NCBI GenBank assembly: GCA_963724645.1
Contig: CAVRVJ010000003.1
Location: forward strand, 1,302,001-1,366,000
Length of the DNA: 64,000 nt
Reading direction: 5' to 3'
Source: CAVXSP01 sp963724645
GTDB lineage: Bacteria > Acidobacteriota > Vicinamibacteria > Vicinamibacterales > SCN-69-37
Shown here: piece by piece, positions 1-8,699 of the stretch
How positions within the stretch are numbered: position 1 is the first letter of the stretch
How the letters are laid out: each line of letters begins with the position of its first letter
Program-made: the position numbers and the translations under genes
Notes under the pieces: model-generated
Databases searched by the model: none
What the model was told of the DNA's origin: nothing
Seen by the model: the letters and a program-made list of their open reading frames with translations, nothing else

Positions 1-264
1 GACCAGCGGTTCGAAGCCCGGCTCGCGGCCGAGGAGGTACCGGACGCGCTCGTGCGGTCGGATGAGCTCGCGCAGCTCGAGCGGGCCCTTCGCGCATTGC
101 CTGCGCATCAGCGTGTGCCGATCGTGCTGTTTCACTTCGATCACTGGAGCTACGACGAGATCGCGGCGCGTCTGGGCGTGTCGGTCGGCAAGATCAAGAC
201 CGACATTCACCGCGGCCGCCTGGCGCTTCGGGCTTTCCTCGGGAACGACGATGGAACGCACTGA
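1..264 (+). CDS. ECF-type RNA polymerase sigma factor, C-terminal part (5' end outside window)
   Basis: The reading frame is open from the first base, so the gene begins upstream; 87 residues are visible. They form a sigma-70 region 4: a helix ending in ALRALPAHQRVPIVLFHF, followed by the helix-turn-helix YDEIAARLGVSVGKIKTDI, which in this family contacts the -35 promoter element. Region 2 is not in the window. The stop overlaps the start of the next gene by 14 bases, so the sigma factor is probably co-translated with the small membrane protein downstream, the usual sigma/anti-sigma arrangement. The target regulon cannot be told from the sequence. Confidence 0.85.
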   Translation, partial: DQRFEARLAAEEVPDALVRSDELAQLERALRALPAHQRVPIVLFHFDHWSYDEIAARLGVSVGKIKTDIHRGRLALRAFLGNDDGTH

Positions 265-664
265 ACTCGAGCGTCAGGTCGATCGTGCCCTGCGCCGGCT
301 GCCATTGCCACGCGCGCCGCGCTCGCTGGCGCCGCGCGTGATGCAGGCGATCGCCGCCGCGTCGCGGACCGCGACGCGTGCAGCAGTAGGCGGGTGGCGA
401 TGCTGGTCGCCTGGCTGGCAGGTGCTTGGTCTGGCAAGTGCGTGCTGGCTGGCCGCCACGATCGCGCTCGCGCTGCCAATCGCCTCGCGCTGGATTGGCG
501 ACGTGGCCGTCACGCGTGCGGCCGTGGCCCTGTGGCAGATGTTCGTTGCCCCGATCGCGGCGCCGGTCATTGCCGTTGTCGCCGTGATGTGCACGGCCAG
601 CGCGCTCCTCGTGGCCGCGTTGAGGTATGTGGCGTGGGAACGCCGATGGACCCTTCATTCATGA
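251..664 (+). CDS. small two-TM membrane protein, possible anti-sigma factor
   Basis: A 137-residue protein with a basic cytoplasmic-looking N-terminus (residues 1-50) and two hydrophobic segments at about 57-78 and 100-125. The ATG at 251 lies inside the end of the sigma-factor gene, and its own stop overlaps the next start as ATGA (661-664), so the three genes look translationally coupled. Position directly behind an ECF sigma gene suggests an anti-sigma role, but no zinc-binding anti-sigma motif (HxxxCxxC) is present. The function is therefore inferred from context only. Confidence 0.65.
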   Translation: MERTELERQVDRALRRLPLPRAPRSLAPRVMQAIAAASRTATRAAVGGWRCWSPGWQVLGLASACWLAATIALALPIASRWIGDVAVTRAAVALWQMFVAPIAAPVIAVVAVMCTASALLVAALRYVAWERRWTLHS

Positions 665-1125
665 GCACAACCAGGAAACTCGCCGTCGCCGCCGTTCTCA
701 GTCTGATTGCCTGGGTCAGCGTCGCCCTCGTCGTCGCGCAGACCGTCAGAATCGACAGCGATCCGTTCTTCCGCGTCGGCGGCCGAAACGTTGTCCGGGT
801 GTGGCAGGACTTCGTGCTGCGCCAGGGCGAATCCGCGCGCGATGTCGTCGTGATCTCCGGTTCCGCGACCATCGCGGGTGAGGTCAACGGCGATGTCGTC
901 GACGTGCTGGGTTCTGTGAAGCTCGAGAGCACGGCCGTCATCCACGGATCGCTCGTCGTGGTGGCCGGCAACGCGACCGTTGACGAAGGCGCGGTCGTCG
1001 AACGAGACCTCATGGTCTACGGTGGGGCATCCATCCGCCCGTCGCATTCTCTCCGGGCGGTCAGCACATCATCATCGGCAACTCGTGGATGGGAGACCGG
1101 GTGCGGTCGGTCGTGCCATGGGTGA
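661..1125 (+). CDS. polymer-forming (bactofilin-like) domain protein, N-terminal part of a frameshifted gene
   Basis: It starts with a membrane anchor or signal (residues 8-28, LAVAAVLSLIAWVSVALVVA). A region of short repeating beta-strands follows (VVVISGSATIAGEVNGDVV, then VLGSVKLESTAVIHGSL and VVAGNATVDEGAVV), typical of polymer-forming right-handed beta-helices. From about base 1035 the frame degenerates into SHSLRAVSTSSS. In the +3 frame the expected continuation (FSPGGQHIIIGNSWMGDR) runs straight into the downstream membrane domain. The two entries 661-1125 and 1089-2234 are therefore most likely one protein split by a single-base indel between about 1030 and 1055. Confidence 0.7.
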   Translation: MSTTRKLAVAAVLSLIAWVSVALVVAQTVRIDSDPFFRVGGRNVVRVWQDFVLRQGESARDVVVISGSATIAGEVNGDVVDVLGSVKLESTAVIHGSLVVVAGNATVDEGAVVERDLMVYGGASIRPSHSLRAVSTSSSATRGWETGCGRSCHG

Positions 1126-2234
1126 CGCGCGGTCTCCTGTGGGGCCGGCTGATCGTGCCGAGCCTTGGCTGGATCTGGGGCCTGATGGCGATGGTGTTCA
1201 TCGTCACCCTGGCGATCAACCTGCTGCTCCATGGCGCGGTGGGCCAGTGCGCCGACGCGATTGCGGCCAGACCCGCGAGCACGTTTCTCACCGGCTTGCT
1301 GATGCTGCTGCTGACCGGCCCAATCGCCGTGCTGCTCGCGGCGACGGTCATCGGCCTGGCCATCGTGCCGTTCTTTGTGTGCGCGGTGGTGGTGGCGTGG
1401 ATCGCCGGCAAGGTCGGTGTGTCGCGATGGATCGGCCGCAGCATTCTCGGCCACGGGTCGGAGGAGACGCACCTCGAGGCCATGCTCGCCGTGGCGCTTG
1501 GCTTCGTGGCGATCTGTCTTCTGTACATGGTCCCGATCGTCGGCATCGTGACCTGGGCGCTGGTCGGCGTCTTCGGCCTGGGCTCCGCGTCGCTCACGGT
1601 CATGGGCGCGCTGCGCCGGGAGCGGCCGCCCGCGCCGCCGAAAGCGCAGAAGGCCGCGAAGGAGACGACGGGATCGACGCCCCTCGAGACGCCGGTGCCA
1701 GGGGTCGCCCTGGCCGTGGCGTCCGAGCCGGCCGACACGCCCATTCGCGAGGCGGCGCCTGCCTATGAGGCGTTTTCGGCGCCGCCGCCTCCACCGGCAC
1801 CGCCGGTTTCACCGCCCGCGGCCGCCGCAGGTCTGGCGCTGATGCCGCATGCGACCTTCATCGAGCGCCTTGCGGCCGGCGCGCTCGACGTCGCCTTCGT
1901 GTTGGTCGTCTTCAACGTGTTTCTGGATCGCGCCTTCTGGTTCCGCCACGACGGCGACGGACAGCTGTTTCTGATACTGGCCTACTTCGTGGTCTTCTGG
2001 TCCTGGAAGGGCACGACGCTCGGAGGCATCGTCTGCCACCTGCGCCTCACGCGCGTAGACGGCAGTCCGCTGGGCGGCGCCGATGCCATCATCCGGGGAC
2101 TGGCGAGTCTGTTTTCCTTCGTGCCGCTCGGCCTCGGCTTTTTCTGGATCCTGCGCGATCCGCAGCAGCAAGCCTGGCACGACAAGATCGCTGGGACCTA
2201 CGTCGTCAAAGTGCCGAAGGATTGGCCGGTGTAG
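1089..2234 (+). CDS. multi-TM protein with C-terminal RDD domain, C-terminal part of the same frameshifted gene
   Basis: 381 residues. Hydrophobic helices lie at about 25-50, 70-110 and 135-165. A Pro/Ala-rich linker (about 175-250) leads to an RDD-family membrane domain (about 255-375) with the typical opening ATFIERLAAGALD, the TTLGG turn, and the closing DPQQQAWHDKIAGTYVV. RDD domains are membrane modules usually linked to transport. The coding frame stays sensible upstream of the first ATG back to about base 1050, which supports fusion with the bactofilin-like part. It belongs to the sigma-factor operon and converges with the TIM-barrel gene that ends at 2242. Confidence 0.75.
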   Translation: MGDRVRSVVPWVTRGLLWGRLIVPSLGWIWGLMAMVFIVTLAINLLLHGAVGQCADAIAARPASTFLTGLLMLLLTGPIAVLLAATVIGLAIVPFFVCAVVVAWIAGKVGVSRWIGRSILGHGSEETHLEAMLAVALGFVAICLLYMVPIVGIVTWALVGVFGLGSASLTVMGALRRERPPAPPKAQKAAKETTGSTPLETPVPGVALAVASEPADTPIREAAPAYEAFSAPPPPPAPPVSPPAAAAGLALMPHATFIERLAAGALDVAFVLVVFNVFLDRAFWFRHDGDGQLFLILAYFVVFWSWKGTTLGGIVCHLRLTRVDGSPLGGADAIIRGLASLFSFVPLGLGFFWILRDPQQQAWHDKIAGTYVVKVPKDWPV

Positions 2235-2241
2235 GCCTGGC

Positions 2242-3219
2242 TCAGGCCGCGCCGCCGCCTCGCCGCCCCGCGGGCGCCGGAGCGCGCCAGTTCTGCAGCA
2301 CCGATCGAACCTGCGCGACCTGGATGCCTGTCATCGCGTACTCGTTCTGGCCGTTGCTGTGGTTCTCGACGACGTACCAGCCTTTGTAGCCGGCATCGCG
2401 CAGCAGTCCCATCTTCGTGGCCAGCGGGCCTGAACACGTGGTGTTGTCCATGTGCACGGCGACGACCCACGGCGCCGACTCCTTGTCCGCCAGGTCCTTT
2501 TCCTGCGGCGTGCCCTGCCACTGGGACATGTGGACCGACAAACCGAAGCCGGGATGCGGCGCGATGGCTTTGTAGAGCTTTTGCATGTTCGGCCAGATTC
2601 CTTCAGGGCCCCAGTGGTTTTCGGGACCCATCTTGAATCCGTTGTCGGCCGCGTACTTCGCGTACTCGCGATAACCCGCGACGATGCCGTCAAAGACCTC
2701 GGGTGTCCACTCGCGGGCAGCGGGCGACGTGCGGTCGTTGTTGCTCGGACCGCCGGCGTCCACCCGCATGAACTCCGCACCGAGAATGCGCGCCGCGTTC
2801 AGGTGCGCGAGGGCGTTGGCCTTGTTCTTCGCGCGCACGGCCGGATCCGGATCCCACACGTGCGTGTTGTCCGTCGTCAGCACACACAACGTCAGGTTGC
2901 ATTCATCGAGCGCTTCGCGCACTTTCTTCAGATACGCCTCGTCGGTGCTCGTGAGCATGCCGTTCCAGATATTGGCGGCGTCCAGACCGTAGCGGTGACG
3001 GCAGCTCTCGAGATAGCCGAACACGTCCATCTTCCCGGCCTGGAAAAGACCAAGGAACGAATACGAGAGGATGGAAATCCGGTTGGCGTCCTTCGCGGAG
3101 AGTAATGGCGGCTGGGCGGTGGGCGCGCCAGTCTGTGCGTGAAGCAGTGAACCGGCGGCCAGCCCGGCGGCGCCCGTCACGGTGGCCTTGAGAAAATCGC
3201 GGCGATGGCTCGACGACAT
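2242..3219 (-). CDS. Tat-exported sugar phosphate isomerase/epimerase family TIM barrel
   Basis: 325 residues. The N-terminus has a twin-arginine signal (RRDFLKATVTGAAGLAAG) and a cleavage region ending in LHAQ, so the enzyme should act in the periplasm. The body is a xylose-isomerase-like TIM barrel: it contains metal-site-type motifs such as MGPENHWG and LSVHMSQWQG and ends in GYKGWYVVENHSNGQNE. Members act on sugars or keto-sugars as isomerases, epimerases or eliminases; the exact substrate is not visible. A second exported TIM-barrel protein lies at 6364-7416, and both sit near PQQ dehydrogenases, which fits a role in processing oxidised sugars. Confidence 0.8.
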   Translation of the reverse strand: MSSSHRRDFLKATVTGAAGLAAGSLLHAQTGAPTAQPPLLSAKDANRISILSYSFLGLFQAGKMDVFGYLESCRHRYGLDAANIWNGMLTSTDEAYLKKVREALDECNLTLCVLTTDNTHVWDPDPAVRAKNKANALAHLNAARILGAEFMRVDAGGPSNNDRTSPAAREWTPEVFDGIVAGYREYAKYAADNGFKMGPENHWGPEGIWPNMQKLYKAIAPHPGFGLSVHMSQWQGTPQEKDLADKESAPWVVAVHMDNTTCSGPLATKMGLLRDAGYKGWYVVENHSNGQNEYAMTGIQVAQVRSVLQNWRAPAPAGRRGGGAA

Positions 3220-3339
3220 GGCGGCCCCCTTTTGTGTATGCGCTGAGAATCGTGCGATTCTACCGCCATCGGGCCAGCGGTTCGAACGCTTTTGTTGTGG
3301 ACCGACGGTGCGATGATGACGATAGGAGGATCAATCGAC

Positions 3340-4470
3340 ATGGGGGCTGTTGCGCCGGCGCAATGGAACCTGAAGGGCACCCTGATCATCGCCTGCAATT
3401 GCGACTACGGATGTCCGTGCAACTTCAACGCGCTGCCAACAAAAGGCCGGTGCGAAGGCGGCTGGACGTGGCACGTCGAGCAGGGGGCCGTTGACGATAC
3501 GGCGCTCGACGGACTGACGTTCTCCGTCTACGCCAAGTGGCCTGGCGCGATTCATCAGGGAAACGGCGAGGCAGTGATCCTTCTTGACGAACGCGCCAGC
3601 GCTGCCCAGCGCGAGGCGATCGGCGCACTCGTGAGCGGCCAGTTCGGTGGGCCCTGGGGCATCCTCGCGTGGACCTGGCCCACGGTGCACGGACCCAAGC
3701 CGGTCCCGTCCCAGATCTCCATCGATGGCATCCACTCACGCCTGAAGGCCGGCGACTCGGTGCTCATCGAGTCGACGCCGATCAGGAACCCGGTGACGGG
3801 CGCCGAGTCGCATCCGGCAATGGTGCTGCCCGAGGGAATCGTCGTCAAACGCGCGGACCTCTGCGCGACCAGCGTGTTTCGCCTCGAGGATGCCATCACG
3901 TTTGATCATTCCGGCCAGTACGCGGCCGTCGGCGCGTTCGAGTTCACGCCTGGCGACGCTAGGCAAGAACACCTGGACGCGCTACGTCCCCTTCAACGAA
4001 CTCAGATAGCTGACGATGTCGGCCACCTGCTGATCCGTCAGCTTGCCTTGAACGGACGGCATCAGGCCCTTGTCGACGATGGCGAACTCGCGCAGGTTCG
4101 CCCTAAGGTAGGACTTGAGCTCCTCCTTCGGAGTGATCAACTGCACGCTGATTGCGTCCTGATTGAGCAGTCTGCCGGTGACGGTGGCGCCGTCCTTGGT
4201 AACGACGCGGACGAACCGGTTTTCGGGAACAACTTCCTCATCCGGGGCCACCAGCGCCTGCCAGAGGCGCTCGGGCGTGCGCCGGCCGCCAAGCTCGGAA
4301 AGATCCGGACCCAGCCGCGAACCGCGTTCGCCGATCCGATGGCAGTCAAAGCAGCCGCTCGACTCGACCAGCGCCTTACCGCGAGAAGCGTCGCCCGGCG
4401 GGACGGCCGGGGCCGGCTGCTGGCCTTGGGCGATCAGAGGCGCCGCGCACAGCAGCAGGACGCACGCTGA
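3340..4470 (+). CDS. DUF1326 family protein, C-terminal overrun into antisense of cytochrome gene
   Basis: The ATG at 3340 is preceded by a strong ribosome binding site (AGGAGGA, 3324-3330), which selects it over upstream ATGs. The N-terminus shows the family motif IIACNCDYGCPCNFNALP, a Cys-rich segment (CNCxxGCPCNF), followed by a conserved body to about residue 210 (FDHSGQYAAVGAFEF). The family has no firm function. After about base 3960 the frame continues for about 170 codons antisense to the cytochrome gene and looks non-biological. In the +2 frame a short tail (GKNTWTRYVPFNELR) ends with TAG at 4007-4009, so a one-base indel near 3955 probably hides the true stop. Confidence 0.7.
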   Translation: MGAVAPAQWNLKGTLIIACNCDYGCPCNFNALPTKGRCEGGWTWHVEQGAVDDTALDGLTFSVYAKWPGAIHQGNGEAVILLDERASAAQREAIGALVSGQFGGPWGILAWTWPTVHGPKPVPSQISIDGIHSRLKAGDSVLIESTPIRNPVTGAESHPAMVLPEGIVVKRADLCATSVFRLEDAITFDHSGQYAAVGAFEFTPGDARQEHLDALRPLQRTQIADDVGHLLIRQLALNGRHQALVDDGELAQVRPKVGLELLLRSDQLHADCVLIEQSAGDGGAVLGNDADEPVFGNNFLIRGHQRLPEALGRAPAAKLGKIRTQPRTAFADPMAVKAAARLDQRLTARSVARRDGRGRLLALGDQRRRAQQQDAR

Positions 4471-4497
4471 AGCGAGCCGTGAGTATCCCAGCATCAC
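3982..4497 (-). CDS. periplasmic monohaem c-type cytochrome
   Basis: 171 residues with an N-terminal signal peptide (about residues 1-24, ending LIAQGQ) and one covalent haem site CFDCH (Cys49, Cys52, His53). A methionine at about residue 146 (GLMPSVQGKL) is placed to be the sixth haem ligand. This is the small class-I cytochrome layout found next to PQQ dehydrogenases, and the PQQ dehydrogenase at 4570 starts 72 bases away on the other strand. A plausible role is accepting electrons from that enzyme. Its 3' end overlaps the tail of the DUF1326 reading frame. Confidence 0.88.
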   Translation of the reverse strand: MMLGYSRLASACVLLLCAAPLIAQGQQPAPAVPPGDASRGKALVESSGCFDCHRIGERGSRLGPDLSELGGRRTPERLWQALVAPDEEVVPENRFVRVVTKDGATVTGRLLNQDAISVQLITPKEELKSYLRANLREFAIVDKGLMPSVQGKLTDQQVADIVSYLSSLKGT

Positions 4498-4569
4498 CCT
4501 TGACCCAGCGGAGCATACGCCATAGCCTCTCCGAAGTTCCAGACCTTATCAAAATCGAAGGTGCCCGCC

Positions 4570-6240
4570 ATGAAGCTACGCCTGCCGATTCTCCTTGCAC
4601 TGCTGGCGTCCGCGCCGCTGGGCGCGCAAGTGACGCCCGACCGCCTGCTCCATCCCGACCGCGAGCCGCAGAACTGGCTCACCTATTCAGGCGGATACGC
4701 GGGCCAGCGCTACAGCCCGCTCTCGCAGATCAACCGGGGCAACGTCAAGAACCTTCAGTTGAAGTGGTCCTACCATCCGCTCTACGCGAAGAACACGAAC
4801 AATCAGAACAAGATGGAGAACACACCGCTGGTCGTGGACGGCATCATGTACACAGGCACCGCGCTCGAGGCGGTGGCTCTTGACGCGGTCACAGGGCGGC
4901 AGTACTGGAAGTTCTCACGTCCGCTCGATCCCAAGGCGTACTACAACGCCTACGAAGTCAACAAAGGCATGGCGATCGCCGGCGACACGCTGTTCTGGGC
5001 CACGGTGGATTGTCACCTTCTTGCCATCGACGTCAAGAGCGGTCACGTGATCTGGGACAAGGTCCTGGCCGACTACAAGAAGGGCTACCAGTACAACGTC
5101 GCTCCGCTTGTCATCCGAAACATGGTCATTCTCGGACCCGCCACCAATGAGGCAGGCGCCAATTGCTGGGTGGCGGCGTACGACGTCAAGACGGGCCAGG
5201 AACTGTGGCGATTCGACACAGCGCCAAACTCGGCGAATGCGCCCGAGGCGAAAACCTGGACTGGTGAGTCCTGGAAACACGGCGGCAGTCCCATCTGGAA
5301 TAACGGCAGCTACGACCCTGAAACGAACCTGACGTTCTGGGGAACCGGCAACCCGAACCCGGGCTGGAACGGCGACACCCGCACGCCGGCCGACAATCTG
5401 TATTCCAATTGCGTGATCGCCCTCGACGCCGATACCGGGAAACTGAAGTGGCACTTCCAGTTCACGCCGGGCGACGAGTACGACTGGGATGCCACGCAGG
5501 TGCCCGTGCTCGTGGACATGGAATGGCAGGGCCGGCCGCGCAAACTCATGCTCTGGGCCAACCGCAACGGCTTCTTCTACATCCTGGACCGGGTGACCGG
5601 GCAATTCCAGATGGCCAAGGCCTTCGTGAAACAAACCTGGAACAACGGCTTCGAGGAGAGCGGCCGTCCGATTAAGAACCCCGCGTTCTGGCCCAAGCCG
5701 ATGGGCGGGATCTTCGTCGAGCCGGGCACGCAGGGTGGCACCAACTGGTACCCGCCGTCCTACAGCCCGCGCACCGGGTTCTTCTACATTCCGACGTGGG
5801 AGAATTCCGGTGGACGTTCCGCGAAGTTCGATGCCGGCGAGTGGAAGGAGGGCGTGCGATATACCGGTTCGACGCCGCCTCCCGGGTACAGCGGACCGCG
5901 CGCTGGTGGGCCCGCGCGGGCGCCTGTCCCCTTCAAGACAGAGGAAGAAGGCTACGGCGCCATTCGCGCCCTGGACGTGAAGACCGGCGAGAAGAAGTGG
6001 GACTTCAAGATGGTCAGCTATACCGAGTCGGGCGTACTCTCGACCGCGGGCGACCTGGTATTTGCCGGAGGGGTGGAAGGCAATTTTGTCGGACTCGACG
6101 CCAGAACCGGCGAACTGCTCTGGCACGTCAATCTCGGTGGCCCGAGCGCGAGCGGTCCGATCAGTTACGCCGTGAATGGCAAGCAATACATCGTCGGTAC
6201 GGGTGCGGGTTCGATGTTCGTGTTCAGTTTGCCCGACTAA
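4570..6240 (+). CDS. PQQ-dependent alcohol/sugar dehydrogenase-type beta-propeller protein
   Basis: 556 residues from the ATG at 4570 (a GTG three codons upstream is also possible). The signal peptide is MKLRLPILLALLASAPLGAQ. The body is an eight-bladed quinoprotein propeller with repeated blade motifs: ALDAVTGRQYWKF, AIDVKSGHVIWDK, AYDVKTGQELWRFD, ALDADTGKLKWHFQ, ALDVKTGEKKWDFK and LDARTGELLWH. The segment GGTNWYPPSYSP is typical of methanol/ethanol-dehydrogenase-like propellers. There is no C-terminal cytochrome domain, so electrons must pass to a separate carrier, probably the divergently encoded cytochrome at 3982-4497. The exact substrate cannot be told. Confidence 0.88.
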   Translation: MKLRLPILLALLASAPLGAQVTPDRLLHPDREPQNWLTYSGGYAGQRYSPLSQINRGNVKNLQLKWSYHPLYAKNTNNQNKMENTPLVVDGIMYTGTALEAVALDAVTGRQYWKFSRPLDPKAYYNAYEVNKGMAIAGDTLFWATVDCHLLAIDVKSGHVIWDKVLADYKKGYQYNVAPLVIRNMVILGPATNEAGANCWVAAYDVKTGQELWRFDTAPNSANAPEAKTWTGESWKHGGSPIWNNGSYDPETNLTFWGTGNPNPGWNGDTRTPADNLYSNCVIALDADTGKLKWHFQFTPGDEYDWDATQVPVLVDMEWQGRPRKLMLWANRNGFFYILDRVTGQFQMAKAFVKQTWNNGFEESGRPIKNPAFWPKPMGGIFVEPGTQGGTNWYPPSYSPRTGFFYIPTWENSGGRSAKFDAGEWKEGVRYTGSTPPPGYSGPRAGGPARAPVPFKTEEEGYGAIRALDVKTGEKKWDFKMVSYTESGVLSTAGDLVFAGGVEGNFVGLDARTGELLWHVNLGGPSASGPISYAVNGKQYIVGTGAGSMFVFSLPD

Positions 6241-6261
6241 TCTTCGTCTTATACGGAAAGT

Positions 6262-6330
6262 CACTTGACTTGACGTGGCAGTGCCTCCGCGCCCTCACGG
6301 GCGCGCGACGACACCACGTCAAGTCAAGTG
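6262..6330. repeat. dispersed palindromic element, copy 1
   Basis: Two perfect 17-base arms (CACTTGACTTGACGTGG at 6262-6278 and its reverse complement at 6314-6330) flank 35 bases. The interior holds a second hairpin, GCGCCC-TCAC-GGGCGC, at 6289-6304. The arms contain a tandem TTGAC-TTGAC. The element lies 21 bases after the PQQ dehydrogenase stop and before the converging end of the TIM-barrel gene at 6364. The same arms recur at 47002-47072 in an equivalent position. There is no T-run, so it is not a classical intrinsic terminator. Confidence 0.85.
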
Positions 6331-6363
6331 CTGATCAGACATGTCCTGCCCACCTGCGTGATG

Positions 6364-7416
6364 CTATGTCACGTTCAACGTCTTGAGATACGCAATGCTT
6401 CTCAGGGTGACGGCCCAGTCCTGTTCGACAAAGTAATTCTTCAGGCCACCGATTTTGGCGGCCTGAAACACCTTGACCCAGTCAACGCTGTCTTCGCCGA
6501 CCGCGAGGCCACCAGGCCCCTCGGCGCCGGCCGCGACCGTTCCGCCGGCCACGGCGGCCCGCCCGCCACCCGCTGCGGCCGCACCACCAGCTGCTGCACG
6601 CCCGCCGCCGCCGGCCCGTGCGGCGCGCGCCGCCTCCTGCGCCGCGAGTTGTTCGGGCGTCGGCTTGACCGTCAGCGTTCCTCGGCCAACCGCGGTCATG
6701 CCGGCACTCGCGTCCACGCCCTGAAGGTGTGCCGAGGCGAACCGGCCGGGGTACATCGTGAAATACATCACCGGGTCGCCAATGGTCCGCATCGACGACA
6801 TCTGGAACTGCATCTTCATGACGTCTGGATCGAGGTACTCGAGCAGGACCGGATAGGTCAGCCTGCCGTCGTCGAGTCTCGAGTTCTCGAAGCCCTCGTT
6901 GTGGGTCATCATCTGCAGACCCTCTTTCTTCGCCACCGCTCCGAGCTTGTTGTACTCGTCGCAGGTCTTCTTGACCGTCTCGAGCGTAGTCACGCCATTT
7001 ACCGTCTGGCCGCCCATGCTGGCCATGCTCATGTGGGTCATGCCGATGTCGTGCGCCCATTGGATCAGCGTCGGCAGGTTCGTCCGGACGCCACGGAAAT
7101 GCGCGCTGGGGCTTTTCATTCCGCTGTCGTCGAGGGCTTTTCTGACCTGCTTGCCGTCGGTGAGGCTCGCGAATTCGCCGCTGGGCGACACGAGCTCGAT
7201 GGTGTCGATCCCGACCGCTTTCATGTCCTTGAGCAGCGAGGCCAGGCCGGCGTATCCGTTGGTCCCGATTCGCGCGCGGTGCGGCCACGCCTGGCTGCCG
7301 ATCGGCAGGCCCAGCGGGTTGGCGTCGAGCTTGATGCCGTTCGCCACCATGAACGTCAGCGCCGCGGATGCGCCTCCCGCGCGCTGCAGAAAGTCTCGCC
7401 TGGAAACGCCACTCAT
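6364..7416 (-). CDS. Tat-exported sugar phosphate isomerase/epimerase family protein with Ala/Gly-rich insert
   Basis: 350 residues starting at the ATG at 7416; the frame stays open further upstream, but that part lacks a family match. The N-terminus is a twin-arginine signal (SRRDFLQRAGGASAA). The TIM-barrel body includes TIELVSPSGEF, LQMMTHNEGFEN, MKMQFQMSSM and the C-terminal NYFVEQDW. Between the last strands (about residues 255-310) there is a low-complexity insert rich in Ala, Gly and Arg, not expected in the fold. It is probably periplasmic and sugar-directed like the homologous protein at 2242-3219. Confidence 0.78.
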   Translation of the reverse strand: MSGVSRRDFLQRAGGASAALTFMVANGIKLDANPLGLPIGSQAWPHRARIGTNGYAGLASLLKDMKAVGIDTIELVSPSGEFASLTDGKQVRKALDDSGMKSPSAHFRGVRTNLPTLIQWAHDIGMTHMSMASMGGQTVNGVTTLETVKKTCDEYNKLGAVAKKEGLQMMTHNEGFENSRLDDGRLTYPVLLEYLDPDVMKMQFQMSSMRTIGDPVMYFTMYPGRFASAHLQGVDASAGMTAVGRGTLTVKPTPEQLAAQEAARAARAGGGGRAAAGGAAAAGGGRAAVAGGTVAAGAEGPGGLAVGEDSVDWVKVFQAAKIGGLKNYFVEQDWAVTLRSIAYLKTLNVT

Positions 7417-7593
7417 AAGCACCCCCGCTTGTGTACCGATCCGTGTCGGCCTCGAGAGCTTCCGTAATCCCGCGCCGAACGCGCCGATTGTGCCACAGTT
7501 GTGCTCACCGACGATCGAAGAGCGTCGCGTCGGCGGCGGTCTCCTCCGCCTCATCCTGTTCCCGAGAGCATCGGCCTGCTTGAGTTGCCGCGC

Positions 7594-8621
7594 ATGCTGT
7601 TTGCCGTTCTCGCCGCAACCGCCGTCCTTCTCCTGCTGGGCCTGGCCTATCAGCAAATCGCGTCGATCGCCGACCGTCGGCGCTTTGCTGACTCGACACA
7701 TCTTGTCCTGGTGCCGACGGGCGAGCGGCTGCACATCCAGTGTATGGGTACCGGCGCCCCGGTCGTCGTGCTCGAAGCGGGCATCGCAGCGACGTCGTTG
7801 AGCTGGGCCCTGGTGCAGCCTCGTGTCGCCGAGTTTACACGCGTCTGCAGCTACGATCGCGCCGGCCTCGGCAGAAGCGATTCCGGCACCACGCCCGCCT
7901 CTGCGAAAGCGCACGCGGCGACCCTGGATGCGATGCTCCGGGCGTCGAACATCCCACCGCCATACGTGCTCGCCGGGCATTCGTACGGGAGCTTCGTGAT
8001 CCGCGCGTATGCGCAGCAACATCCCGACCGCGTGGCCGGAGCAGTACCTCGTCGATCCGATCCATCCGGCCGACTGGATCAATCCTGGGCCGGAGCTGCG
8101 ACGACAACTCAGAGGAGGCGTGTTCCTCTCCCGCCTGGGAGCACTGCTGGCGCGCGTCGGATTTGTGCGGCTGATCCTTATCCTGTTGACCGGCGAAGCG
8201 CCGGGGGCAGCGCGGGGAGTCGCGCGGCTGTTCGGCTCGAAGGTGGAGGGCGTGCTCAGCCGGCTGGTCGGCGAGGTCCAGAAGCTGCCGCCGGAGAGCT
8301 GGCCGCTCGTGCAGGCCTGCTGGTCTCAGCCCAAATGCTTCACTGCCATGGCCCGTCACCTGGCCGGTCTGCCGTCGAGCGCGCGCGACGTAGCGGAGGG
8401 GATCGCTCGGCGACATCCCGCTCATTGTGATTTCCGCCGCTCAGGGCTGGGCGGCCCGGCGCGACACGCACGAACAACTGGCGGCGCTCTCATCCCACGG
8501 ACGAGTGATCATCGCTGGACAGAGCGGCCACTGGGCGCACCTGGACGAACCCCAGCTTGTCATCGCGGCCATCCGCGAGCTGGTGGAACAGCACCGGGTC
8601 CGAGTCGCGCCGTCGCGATGA
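7594..8621 (+). pseudogene. alpha/beta hydrolase with two frameshifts
   Basis: The protein begins with a membrane anchor (MLFAVLAATAVLLLLGLAYQ). It then shows the hydrolase core: YDRAGLGRSDSG and the nucleophile elbow AGHSYGSFV. Near base 8036 the frame moves from +1 to +2, where QYLVDPIHPADWINPGPEL continues the family sequence. Near base 8405 it moves to +3, giving GDIPLIVISAAQGW and then the catalytic-histidine region GQSGHWAHLDEP, ending at 8621. All expected motifs, including the Ser and His of the triad, are present in order but in three frames. Either the gene is recently inactivated or the assembly carries two indels. Confidence 0.75.
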
Positions 8622-8699
8622 ACGCGCTGCCATTCACAGGCCTCTCGTTGCAGACCGTCACGTCAATGCCTATGCTGTCGCAATCGCAGGAGGGCTCAG

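Noticed and set aside
4915..6264. Long open frame of about 450 codons on the - strand opposite the PQQ dehydrogenase
   Set aside because: It is the antisense of a clear quinoprotein gene, has no domain signature, and its length follows from high GC.
7417..8082. N-terminal extension of the TIM-barrel protein on the - strand
   Set aside because: The twin-arginine signal starts at 7416, and the upstream codons lie opposite the hydrolase gene.
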